Shown: in pieces, positions 28,268-37,779 of the stretch | Numbering within the stretch: position 1 is the stretch's first letter | Layout: every line of letters begins with the position of its first letter | NCBI GenBank assembly: GCA_003427395.1 | Contig: BFEA01000051.1 | Location: 341,416 to 379,637 of the forward strand | Direction: 5' to 3' | Source of the DNA: Chara braunii | Taxonomy: Eukaryota > Streptophyta > Charophyceae > Charales > Characeae | Length of the DNA: 38,222 nt | The notes under the pieces: model-generated | The model's database searches: none | Told to the model about the DNA's origin: nothing | The model's input: the letters and a program-made list of their open reading frames with translations, nothing else | Made by a program: the position numbers and the translations under genes

Positions 28268-30085
28268 ATGGCTGAAGCTGCGAATGCTGCTTCCAAGGGC
28301 GTTCAAGTTGATCCCCATCATGAATCGTATGGAGATATCCATCCGCCAGTGAAGGCGAGAAACGTCGAGGAACTTCACTCACTTCAGAAGGCGGTGTCGT
28401 CGGAGAAGGTCACTGCTCCGGCGCAGTCGATCAGCCAGTCGCTTGCTTCCATCTCCAAGGGCAAAGCAGTGTGTCATCAGTCTCGACCGGACCTTAGTGA
28501 CACGGATCTGAAGGTTGCTCATGTGCTTTACAACCTCTCTCCCGCGGAGCTGTACGAGGAGGCGATCAAGTACGAGCAGGGGTCGCACATCACGTCCACT
28601 GGCGCGCTGGCCACTCTGTCCGGAGCCAAGACCGGTCGTTCTCCGAAGGACAAGCGCGTGGTGAAGGAGGATGAGACGTCTGCTGACCTCTGGTGGGGAG
28701 AGGGGTCGCCCAACATTGAGATGGACGAGGAGACGTTCTTGATTAACCGGGAGAGAGCTGTCGATTACCTCAACTCGTTGGACAAGGTGTACGTGAACGA
28801 CCAGTTCCTCAACTGGGACCCGAAGAACAGAATCAAGGTGCGCATCATCACGGCACGGCCGTACCACTCCTTGTTCATGCGCAATATGTGCATTCGGCCG
28901 ACGCCCGAGGAGTTGGAGGATTTCGAGCCGGAGTTCACCATCTTCAATGGCGGGCGGTTCCCGGCCAACCGCTTCACACACTACATGACGTCGTCAACCA
29001 GCATCGACATCCATCTAAAGAGGCGGGAGATGGTCATTCTGGGCTCGCAGTACGCCGGTGAGATGAAGAAGGGTCTGTTCGGGCTGATGAACTACCTGAT
29101 GCCGAAGAGGGGCATCCTGTCCCTGCACTCGGGCTGCAACATGTCCAAGGACGGGAAGGTGTCGCTCTTCTTCGGGCTGTCGGGGACGGGCAAGACCACT
29201 TTGTCGGCGGATCCGAACAGGTACCTCATCGGCGACGACGAGCACTGCTGGAGCGACGACGGAGTGTCGAACATCGAGGGAGGATGCTACGCCAAGTGCA
29301 TCGACCTGTCCAAGGAGAAGGAGCCAGANATCTGGAANGCGATTCGCTTCGGCACGGTCCTGGAGAACGTGGTGTTCGACGAGCACACGCGGGTGGTGGA
29401 CTTCACTGACAAGTCGGTGACCGAGAACACCCGGGCGTCCTATCCCATCGAGCACATCGAGAACGCGAAGATTCCATGTGTTGGCCCGCACGCGATCAAC
29501 GTTATCCTTCTCACATGCGACGCTTTCGGCGTGCTCCCGCCTGTGAGCAAGCTGACGCTGGCACAAACGATGTACCACTTCATGAGCGGGTACACGGCGC
29601 TCGTGGCCGGCACAGAGGTGGGCGTGAAGGAGCCGAAGGCGACGTTCTCCGCGTGCTTCGGAGCTGCGTTCATCGTTTGGCATCCGGCGAAGTACGCTTC
29701 CATGCTGGCGGAGAAGATGCAGAAGCACGGCGCGACGGCGTGGCTTGTGAACACCGGGTGGGTTGCAGGAAGCTACGGCACGGGGTACAGGATGAAGCTG
29801 CCGCACACGCGCAAGATCATCGATGCCATTCACGACGGGTCGCTCCTGCAGGCAAAGTACACGGCGACGGACGTGTTCAATCTCGCCGTCCCTGATCATG
29901 TCGAGGGTGTGCCTGACGAGGTTCTGATGCCGCAGAACATGTGGGTGGACAAGGAGCTGTTTAACACCACTCTGAAGAAGGTTGGCGGGCTTTTCAAGGC
30001 GAACTTCAAGAAGTTCGAGGACTACACCGTTGGAGGGGACAAGAAGCTGACGGAGGAGATTCTTTCGGCCGGACCGCAGCTGTGA
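28268..30085 (+). CDS. PCK1: Phosphoenolpyruvate carboxykinase (ATP), intronless
   Basis: The 605-residue protein converts oxaloacetate plus ATP to phosphoenolpyruvate, CO2 and ADP in the cytosol. That is the entry step of gluconeogenesis from lipid or organic acids, and a decarboxylating step in some carbon-concentrating cycles. Key motifs: GRSPKDK (123-129, substrate-binding Arg), [10 protein letters not shown] (262-271, metal-binding Lys), HSGCN (287-291), P-loop GLSGTGKT (303-310), [11 protein letters not shown] (322-332, Mg/Mn-binding Asp), and ENTRASYP (386-393). The end, [12 protein letters not shown], resembles land-plant PCKs. A non-conserved N-terminal extension of about 80 residues is typical of plant enzymes and may carry regulatory sites. 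The start ATG at 28268 has G at -3 and +4. No introns interrupt it, although plant PCK genes usually have several. Two Ns (29329, 29338) leave codons 354 and 357 ambiguous (Asp/Glu, Asn/Lys). The stop is TGA. Codons are GC-rich, unlike the flanks. Confidence 0.97.
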   Translation: MAEAANAASKGVQVDPHHESYGDIHPPVKARNVEELHSLQKAVSSEKVTAPAQSISQSLASISKGKAVCHQSRPDLSDTDLKVAHVLYNLSPAELYEEAIKYEQGSHITSTGALATLSGAKTGRSPKDKRVVKEDETSADLWWGEGSPNIEMDEETFLINRERAVDYLNSLDKVYVNDQFLNWDPKNRIKVRIITARPYHSLFMRNMCIRPTPEELEDFEPEFTIFNGGRFPANRFTHYMTSSTSIDIHLKRREMVILGSQYAGEMKKGLFGLMNYLMPKRGILSLHSGCNMSKDGKVSLFFGLSGTGKTTLSADPNRYLIGDDEHCWSDDGVSNIEGGCYAKCIDLSKEKEPXIWXAIRFGTVLENVVFDEHTRVVDFTDKSVTENTRASYPIEHIENAKIPCVGPHAINVILLTCDAFGVLPPVSKLTLAQTMYHFMSGYTALVAGTEVGVKEPKATFSACFGAAFIVWHPAKYASMLAEKMQKHGATAWLVNTGWVAGSYGTGYRMKLPHTRKIIDAIHDGSLLQAKYTATDVFNLAVPDHVEGVPDEVLMPQNMWVDKELFNTTLKKVGGLFKANFKKFEDYTVGGDKKLTEEILSAGPQL

Positions 30086-31585
30086 GCAGGCATGGAGATC
30101 GGGGTATCTCAAATGTTATGCCACGAGTTCGAATGAAGAGAACGTGCGATGTTAGGAACATGGGAAATTTTGCCGAACGAACTTTTTTTGACGGAGTAGT
30201 TTGTAGTCGATGCGAACATTCTTTTTTTGGTGGATGGGTGGCATAGCCCACTCACGGAATCTTTGGTTGGGATTGTCAAGGACCTCGCCGCCACTCTGCT
30301 ACGGGCAAAGCCAGCGTTCGAGACAATTCCAGGCCTATTTAATTCTGCAGAGTATTGTCTTTCTGATGTTGGCTTCTATTGAATTGGACGGCTGATTCCA
30401 AGTTGATGTCGTCCTACTTTGATTATCGAATAAGCTGGGTGCCATACAACAATTTGATATTCTTTGGTTTGTGCACTTTTTTTTCCGACGTTGTTTGTTT
30501 TTCGTCGACCTTTTCCGTTCTGTGGGCACTGGGCGGATTCTGTATCTACTTGCGAGCAATGTTTGTTTGTTTGTTTGTTTGTTTGTTTGTTTTTTTTTTT
30601 GTTGGGTTGCCATCGCCGTGTTGGGCATTTCAATGCCTCTCTCTCTCTCAGTCGGGTTCGAGTTGGTTGATATCGTGCTTCTGTATTCCGTTCATCCGAG
30701 TCGAAGGATACATGTTTATGATCTGCGTCGTAATACGACGTTTTCGAACGTTATTCAGCATGCGTAGGACTCAGGAAATTGTATCTAACTATCACTCTGG
30801 TTCCGGTTCGTTGGTATCGTGCAGTCGTAGTACTTGACAATTTTTGGAATTGAAAGGTTCTATGTATCTATCTGATTTGAATACATGTTTGTGTTCCGCG
30901 TACTGATACGACGTTTCCGGAAGTCGTTCATCATGCGTATGTTGATGATGTATCTTTTGCCAGGACTCGTGTTGTAATGAAGAAGGGGGAGTTGGATTGG
31001 TTTGAATGAAGGCTGGAAGAATTGTGATGAAGATCTGTGGGTTTTCGCGGAATTATAACTTTCAATACGAATTTTTCGTCGCAGGGGGGATTCATAATTC
31101 ATAACCTTCCCTAGTTTTTGTCGTTTCTGTCTCTTTTGTCTATTCTCGCTCCCTCGTTCGCTCGCAGTCGCAGGTAACGCCGTCCTTGGACTGTTTGACA
31201 ACGAACATGCGTCGAACCCACTCTCTGTCGGAAGCATGTCGTGGGTCTCTTTCTTGTTCTGTCTCGTGAGTAGCGATTCGAAGTTGGTTTTAGTCTTCCT
31301 ACACTGGCTAATTACATCAGAGGTTCGGCAGATGGAAGGTCGAAGCCAGAAGCACAAACCACCTAAGAGCTTCATGATTGAAGCACGCATTTACGTGCGC
31401 AGGTTTTATCAATTATTCGAACGAAGGTCACATTGACGAGTGCAGGTCTGTGGATTGCTAGTCTGTACCGTTGTTTGACACCACGTGTAGAGATTGATGT
31501 ATCATTCGTACTGTGGCCGCTGCCTGCGGATGTACACTCGCATCCTAATTGTTGCTGTATGTTTTTGTCTTCTTTGTCTCGTTGT
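30086..31585. other. PEPCK 3' flank with (GTTT)n and a diverged direct duplication
   Basis: A (GTTT)n microsatellite occupies about 30561-30590 and runs into T. Two related segments, about 30655-30770 and 30800-30940, share TTGRTATCGTGC and ATACATGTTTRTG ... TACGACGTTTYCG ... CATGCGTA, a diverged direct repeat with period 144-173. No clear AATAAA-type signal or second gene is visible; the short frames do not look coding. Confidence 0.4.
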
Positions 31586-31588
31586 AAC

Positions 31589-31589
<1 letters not shown>

Positions 31590-31631
<42 letters not shown>

Positions 31632-31650
31632 GTTATTTATTTATTTTTTT
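31590..31650 (+). repeat. (ATT)n microsatellite next to the U2 3' end
   Basis: A run of ATT units passes into TTATTTATTTATTTTTTT exactly at the U2 3' end. On the minus strand U2 is therefore followed by A7, TAAATAAATAAC and (AAT)n, as if an A-rich retroposition tail had evolved into a microsatellite. Confidence 0.85.
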
Positions 31651-31753
31651 GGGCCGCGCCACGCTTCGCTGCAGTGCAAGACGAAGGGAACGCTGGAGAG
31701 GTCGAGCAGGCCTACCCCTATGACCCCTCCGTAGCCCTGAAAAATTAATTTAG

Positions 31754-32495
31754 AAATAACTACGGCGCAGTCAGGGTTACAGTTTGTAATTGCATCTCAA
31801 ACTTCGTTTTAGCAGTTTAGTCAGGCCCCGAGTTTCAAATGCAGTTGAAACTCGGGGTGGCGTTTTCTAGCAGTTCAGTCAGGCATATGGCAGTTTTCTT
31901 TTCTTCTTCTTCTTCTTCTTCTTTTNAAAAAAAAAAAAACAGCCCCATGGGTGGGGCATGGCCGAGATATCTCGGCCACACCCCAGATGGGCCACGGCCG
32001 AGATGTCTCGGCCACAGCCACCTTTCACAGGCAAACGCGGATGGAGCCAAAAAAAAAGGAAAAGAAAAAAAAAGAAAAAAAAAGAAAAGAAACGAGGAGC
32101 TTTGAATCCACGTACGTGGGGAGCTCAAGTTACACCAGTCCTTTGAGGAATGTATCTGGCCAGTATGTGAGGACCGTGAATCATATCGTTTTTTTTGTTT
32201 CCTGTTTGTTGTGAGGTCGTTGTAGCGCCCTGCCAGCCAGGCAGGGCGGATTCCACGGGTTCCGGACAAGTACTGTACATCCTGTATCGGACGCAATCAC
32301 CGCATAAGGGATGCTTTTTTTCCTTTTTTTCTCATCTGCTGCTCGTGGATGGACGAGGGCCCTGACTGAACTGCTACCCAGCCAAGTTTGAAATGAGTTT
32401 GAAATGCATTTCAAACTCGGGCCGTGACTGAAGTGCGAAAACGCAGTTTGAAGTGCATTTACAAACTGTTTTCGTGACTGCGCCGTAGTTACCCC
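31754..32495. mobile_element. 742-bp Mutator-like inverted-repeat element inserted in U2
   Basis: It is flanked by exact 9-base target-site duplications ATTAATTTA (31745-31753 and 32496-32504). Ends begin GRRRTAACTACGGCGCAGTCA, and the inverted similarity continues for about 150 bases on each side, with CAGTTTGTAA, CAGTTCAGTCAGG and CCCGAGTTT words in both arms. The centre holds a (TTC)n run, an N (31926), an A run, two 18-base palindromes GGCCGAGATRTCTCGGCC spaced 36 bases apart, and poly-purine DNA. There is no transposase. Nine-base duplications with long terminal repeats fit a non-autonomous member of the Mutator superfamily. Confidence 0.8.
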
Positions 32496-32537
32496 ATTAA
32501 TTTAATATCTTGTGGCCCGATGGACCACGGATCAGAT

Positions 32538-33282
32538 TTTTCGAGTACCTGCTCATTCAGTTTCACACGTTCTTATGAATGGTATGATGTGTCGTTCTTA
32601 TGGCTATAAACTATAATGATAGGGGAGGAAGAGGAGGATGACGTGTTCGAGAAAAAGGACAGGGTGTACTGCCGAAAGAATAATCGGAGTAGGCATGACG
32701 TGTTCGAGACCTATCTCCAATCCCACAGTTGTCCTCACACAATGGGCCTCGCTGCACTCCCCGCAAACCGGTTTTGGAATGAGTAACGGTGCTGCACCTG
32801 CTCAACCCGCTCCTCTGACAATGTTGAATTTGAAAAACGTTTGGAAAGTGCACCGTTTGGGTGCTCTCCCCTAAGCTCGTTTTTCCCGCCTGCTGGGTGA
32901 AACCACGCGGGGTGAGTTTTGCCAAAGTTCCGAGAGTTGGAGTAACGGAGTTGGACCAAACTGCCCGGTGGAAACCTTCCGCCAAACCCAAATCGTAGGC
33001 CCCGACTATGGGAAACAAAAAAGCGGACCCCAATGCAGCACGAATTTTCGGCAGGACCGAGGGGGGGGGTCCCCCTCCTCACCCCCTCAGGATGACCGAA
33101 CCGCAAGAAGAGGGCAAAACCAAACTGAGTGGAAACGCTTGCCACGTCATTTGTCAGCGTTCTCCGAAGCTTTGCAGCAAAGCAGTGGGGTCTCACAAAT
33201 CGTCTTCCAAAGCTTTGCCGCAAAGCACTGGGATGGTCTCGACGTTTGCATCATTCTTTTTTTTTGTTTTTTGTTTTTTTAA
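32538..33282. mobile_element. 745-bp insertion flanked by 27-base direct repeats of U2
   Basis: The U2 segment TGTGGYCCGATGGACCACGG plus ATCAGAT is present at both 32511-32537 and 33283-33309, differing at one base. Between them the plus strand starts TTTTCGAGTACC and ends in a T-rich tail (T9 G T6 G T7). Long target-site duplications are typical of retroposition, but the tail is T-rich in the only orientation that puts it at the 3' end, as in some plant SINE families that end in T or TTG runs. Inside, a ~45-base unit with AAAGCTTTGCMGCAAAGCA is duplicated (about 33165 and 33210). No coding sequence is recognisable. Confidence 0.55.
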
Positions 33283-33364
33283 TGTGGTCCGATGGACCAC
33301 GGATCAGATATTAAACTGATCAGAACAGATACTACACTTGATCTTAGCCAAAAGGCCGAGAATT
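33283..33364 (-). ncRNA. U2 snRNA 5' domain
   Basis: The minus strand reads TTCTCGGCCTTTTGGCTAAG, then ATCAAGTGTAGTATCTGTTC, then a one-base variant of TATCAGTTTAATATCTGAT and the stem IIb region GGTCCATCGGACC. This includes the GTAGTA branch-point recognition sequence, intact. It lacks the first six U2 bases. It is the part of the split U2 most easily detected by a covariance model. Confidence 0.9.
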
Positions 33365-33410
33365 CTCACCCTACCTGCGACTGCCTGCAGTATGGGGCGG
33401 AAGTTCTTTG

Positions 33411-34310
33411 TTTGTTTTTTTTTTTTTTTTTTTGGGAGCAAATCAAAGAAGCCAGGAACCTTTCACAAACAACCCGGAGGTGCTGGGGCCTTTACCCAGC
33501 ATAGGCTAGATACTGGAAACCGGGTCCAGCGTCCCTTCCCTCCACTCCTAAAAACTCCCAAAATCAAACTTTAAGCACAGGAAATTAAGTCGGCAGGGGC
33601 TGGAGGGCGTTGTGGGCCCTATACCATAATACTGTAAAATCGCTCCCCTGGGCCCAGGACCCCTTGAACATCGGCGCATATGTGTCCCATCTAGATTAAG
33701 CCAGAAAAGACGATCTGTGGGACCTCTCAATCGTGGGTGTCTGACAGCCACTTACATATTTCCAACCTACCTTCCTGACTTATAGAGGCCAACCTACTGA
33801 CCCTGGCCCAGGTCTTCTGAATCCAGATGAAATTCTTTCCTACCCAGTCTGCTCTTATGATTCGTCTGATACTCTGTTTTACCAGCTGCTGTTGATGCTG
33901 GGGGGAGAGATCCTCCCCTCTAAATACTTTTGCATTCCTTGCCTTCCAGATCACCTCCATCAGGGCACCCCGACAACATAGAGCTATATATCCCCAACCA
34001 GAGGAGTAAACAACACCCTGCGGTAGGATGCCCGGTTAGCATCCAGGAATCTGACCAGACAAAATCCCCTTTTGTGACTTTGTTCCAATGAAACATCCAC
34101 CACATCAGAAGTTTGTCTGCTAGAGGGCACAAAAGCCAAATGTGAGTCATATTTTCCTAGCCCCAGTTGCACCGCCGGCATGTTGTGGAAATTTCCATTC
34201 CTCTTGCTGATAACCACATTGCAGTGGCTGTCACCAACAGGGATTGGATCCACATTATACTCGCGTGCTTCTGAGCTGGGATGAAAGTAAAGGCTTTCCA
34301 CAGACTAAGC
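33411..34310 (-). pseudogene. Truncated LINE 3' end (zinc-binding tail, 3' UTR and A tail)
   Basis: The minus strand carries only the last part of a LINE ORF2. A tail segment reads FIPAQKHASIMWIQSLLV, followed by the zinc-binding motif CRRCNWG-stop-ENMTHIWLLCP (CX2C...HX4C, with a TAG where Gln would fit). Next is MEVIWKARNAKVF near 33960, typical of the end of plant LINE proteins, and a TGA at 33727. The 3' UTR has the same hairpin core as the big LINE (33512-33536), a second hairpin GCTGGG/CCCAGC (33481-33500), and an A run at 33434-33411. It is a classic 5'-truncated insertion of a family related to the 18-24.5 kb element. Confidence 0.75.
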
Positions 34311-34825
34311 ATGCCTCTCTCTGATACGCCTTAGTTGCTGTGCTTCTGCTCTTTTGACTGTGCTTCTGCTCTTTTGACCCCAAGAGCAGACACCGTTTTC
34401 CCTTCAGGATCGACATTCGGACTTGTCATTTGCCCTCTTCTGTTGACGTGCATGTTTTCATTTGCTCTCCTCGGATGCTGATGAATGGTTGTCTTCCTCC
34501 CCTCCCCTTCCCTGACCTCTTAGATTGATGGATCTAATTGATTGATCCCTGACGATTGAACCTTGCGTGGTCACAGTGTCGAACCGATGGTATGTGACGT
34601 GCAACCTCACGCCCTGTGCTGTTTTCCGTTCGGAGTGTTAGCTGTGCGGAAAAGAGGCCCAGAAAAACAGCAAGATGGGGTGTGCCAAGGATTTTTGGAA
34701 ATTGAGTGTGGGGACACAGACGGAACTGAAATCCCCAGTGTTGGTCCGATGGAGCAAGTCGATCATTTTCGCGCGTCGCGGAATGCGCGCGCGGGCAAGG
34801 CGGGAAGAGAGGGAAAGATCCAAAT

Positions 34826-35360
34826 TCAATCCAAAAAGTATTGTCGTGCCTCCCACCGGGCTACAGCCCGTCGTTTAGAACAGAAAGGCTTGGGCACGCT
34901 TTGCGTGTCCCGTTTTCGTATCAAGTCTCGTCGTCGTTCGCTGGTTAGTTCTGAGTCTGACGTGAAGGGCCTCAGTCGCGTGGCTCTTTCTTTATGCTCG
35001 TCTTCATTCCGCACACGGTAGTGGAAACCCCTGGACTCGTAGCGCTCAAAACGCTGACATTCGGTGCACAGAGTGCGCGGCCAGTGGGGTTCTACTGCCG
35101 TCCACGGAATGACGATCAACTCGTTAAATGGCAACAATACCGAGTAAGGTGGGAAGTGCGTATCGATAATAACAAACCCGGCTTCTACGAATCGAGAACA
35201 GCGGTTGGCCGGAGGGAAGTAATACTGCAACGGCTTCTCGTACGTCCCACTCACATACACGTGTCCTTTCCTCACTGTAAGGAAAAAGTCGCGTTGGGAT
35301 GAGAGATACGGGAGGCTGGCGCCCAATCGAAGGGTACTTGTCAGTCCACATGTCAATCAA
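34826..35360 (-). pseudogene. Relic of the unrecognised repeated protein family (copy 2)
   Basis: Two overlapping minus frames carry the family in order. The first contains RLFPYSEERTRVCEWDVREA (about 35270). After a frameshift near 35190 the second contains GFVIIDTHFPPYSVLLPF, then LCTECQRFERYESRGFHYR and KERATRLRPFTSDSE. These align with copy 1 (GFVVIETNLPRFDLFLPYH, PCSERQQYYAYRSAWF, RERSLRLRP) and copy 3. The frame stays open for 176 codons, longer than in the other copies. No known domain is recognised; CTEC with neighbouring His/Cys might bind metal but does not fit a standard finger. Confidence 0.55.
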
Positions 35361-35399
35361 TCACAAAATATCCTGAGACGTCATTGAGAACAAAAGCGA

Positions 35400-37760
35400 T
35401 TCGCGCGTCCCCCAATCAATCTTTTTGACACAAGAGAGAGAGAGAGCAAACACACCAACTTGATCACGCATATGGCTACGAGTCCGATCAGTTCAACACA
35501 ACGTTGGTTCCTGGGCGCCTTGTTTCTCAGGGCCGCCTTGTGGCTCGGCTGCTGATGTCGTGCAGCATAAGGCAGATGGCATCCGCAGCGCAGACAGAGC
35601 TACAGATCTAAACACTCTTGCATTCTCGAACAAAATCCCGACGACAATCGTCTAATCAACAAAAGAGTCACACATTCCATACGTGCATTCACTGTGGCAG
35701 GTGCGAAAATGAGACATACACAGGAAAAAATGGATCGCATTACTCAGTACACACGCATCCACCGTTCACAAGACAAGAAGACAGGGTCCTGGCGGAGGAG
35801 GATTACCCAAGAAACTAATGGAAGAGTTTCGGAAGAAGTTCTTTCACACAGAATGCCGACTCATTTCCATTCAAAATCAGGACAATCATTGAGACGCATC
35901 ATCATTCGAGAGGAGAGAGAGAGAGAGAGAGTCAAAATAGAAGACGACAAGGTATGGAAAGAGAACACTTCGGCGTCACCGCCGCATACTCACACCAAAG
36001 ATAACAATCCGCAACAAAGGCGCATTCGCCGTTAATTCCACTATGGCCCCGGGCCAATCACCCACTCAACTCCGATCATCCATCCTCATACCCGCACCGA
36101 CGATCCCGACCGTCGCGTGCTATCTCCCACCACTGCGATCGTCACCCCGCTGTCGTAGACTCGACACAGTTCGTCCAGATCCCACAGTCCATCGTGGCGA
36201 TCCAGCGCGCAACCGGCCAGCCTATCGTCAGCCCGACAGGACTTTTCGACTCGCATCAACCCACTCTGCCTAGCCACTGCTTCCCGGAAGCTGGCTTAGG
36301 GATCGAGAACGTAAGAGAGATTTGCGAACGCGCTTGCGAGTTTTATAGTTGCGACAGGGGAGATAGAATGAGGAGAAGGCGACAGGAAAGCTGAGGTGTA
36401 AGAGGAGAAGCAGGAGGAGAAAACTTTGAGAAGAGTGCTCTACGAACGCCATGCTGGTCCCTCGGAACTCAAGGTTCAACCAATCAGATTCGTCGCGCGA
36501 TAGGAAGGTCCTATCGATCCACGCACCTGATTGGCGAGCGGGAGTTATCGAGGGATCGACCGGGCGCCGTACGCCAGATGTAGAAGGTGAGAAGAGAAAA
36601 GGCGCGAGAGGTGGTGCAAGACGGGTCCAAGATTCAGATGATCAAGAAAGGGAAATGAGCGCGCGAAAGCAAGGCGGGAGAGAGAGAGAGAGGGAGAAGG
36701 AAAAACAGTTACGGGGAGAGAGAAAAAGGAGGGAGAAGGCAAGGGAGGCGTAGAAGGGAGCGATGCGGGGGACAAAGAGGAGGAAGCTTTTGCATGCACG
36801 GCGCCGTCAAAAAAAAAAAAAAAAAGGCACCGAAACAGTTACAGCTTGCTTCTATCCTAATTCAAAATTGAAATCACCATATCCGCGTGCGAAAAAGCGG
36901 CGCGGGAAAAGAAAGTCCTACGCCTATTCGTATTTACGCAAAATTCCGAGAGTTTTCCCCGACGCGCCCAAGAACATTCACACCCCCAAAAAGGACATTT
37001 CGAAGTTCCGCTTATCCCGGAATTCCCAATTACAGAGCCCAATTCCCAGTGCGCTCGCTTAGGCGCACGTAAATTCCCATGTATTTCCTGACTTTGCAAG
37101 AAGAAAAACGGAACTCTGCAGTCGAAAAAGCTCTCAAAAAGGAAAATGCGGCACCCGAAAGCAAGAACTCAAAATGGGGTTTTCCTGGGGTAAGTATGAT
37201 ACAAGCAAAAGAAAGGGTACGAAAGATGGCACGGGGTCGGGAAGTGGTTCGTTACATACAAGGAGGCATTGCATGAACCTTGATGCATGGATGTTGGGCA
37301 TGGTTCTGCATATATAGGATAGGTAATATAGACTATTAGAGGACCGTCTCACTGTGGGATGATGTTGTGGTGATCCTCTTCTATCCCTTTGAATAATTTT
37401 GGTATCTGGCTCAATTCGCTTTGTTTCCTTCGATCAGTATCTTGGATCTTTTGTTTGTTTGTCTCTACTGATTGGTGCATGAATCATGCATGTCTCTCTC
37501 ACCTTGTTCTTCCCTCCATATGGATGGACCGCATTGATCGGTTAATTGCCTATGATAGAGTTTTGTACGATCTCGAGGCATGAACGATGTCACCTTCTTT
37601 TTTACGTATGCATGAAACTGAATGCGTGGACGATGGGTATTTTTCTGTCGAAACTAAGTAAGCATACTACATGATTAGATGTCTGCCTCACGATAGGACT
37701 ATCCACCCCCGGTTAACAAGCCAGCACGTATGAGACACCGGTCACTGGTCTTTGTCCATC
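35400..37760. other. No recognisable gene; AG-rich microsatellites
   Basis: Short (AG)n runs occur near 35434, 35915 and 36678, and an A run at 36809-36825. The many short frames in 35.6-37.3 kb are purine-driven or lack any recognisable domain. Nothing here supports a gene or RNA call. Confidence 0.4.
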
Positions 37761-37779
37761 GGACCAAAGGGCAGGCCTT

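Larger units (their letters stand above)
31650..33364 (-). pseudogene. U2 spliceosomal RNA sequence split by two insertions
   Basis: Three minus-strand pieces make up one U2. The 5' domain is at 33364-33283. The segment GTGGTCCATCGG through ATATTAAATT (the Sm-side region) is at 32537-32496. The 3' half at 31753-31650 includes a stem-loop IV hairpin CTTCG/CGAAG around TCTTGCACTGCAG (31686-31664) and ends GCGCGGCCCA. Removing the two intervening sequences and one copy of each duplication leaves about 193 nt, close to the roughly 196 nt of plant U2. The first few 5' bases (ATACCT) are missing, no plant snRNA promoter elements are visible upstream, and the 3' end abuts an A-rich tail. I therefore read it as a retroposed U2 copy that later received two insertions. 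Confidence 0.7.

Noticed and set aside
28379-28981. 200-codon antisense frame in the PEPCK 5' half
   Set aside because: Same reason: a shadow of strongly biased codon usage in a confirmed gene.
29015-30112. 365-codon open frame antisense to PEPCK
   Set aside because: It is a by-product of GC-rich codons on the PEPCK strand, has no recognisable domain, and spans the two N positions.
26000-34000. tRNA or 5S rRNA genes
   Set aside because: I looked for B-box-like GGTTCGANTCC words in cloverleaf context and for 5S landmarks on both strands and found none that held up.
34563-35021. 152-codon plus-strand frame
   Set aside because: It overlaps in antisense the conserved relic of the repeated family, starts without an ATG, and has no recognisable domain.
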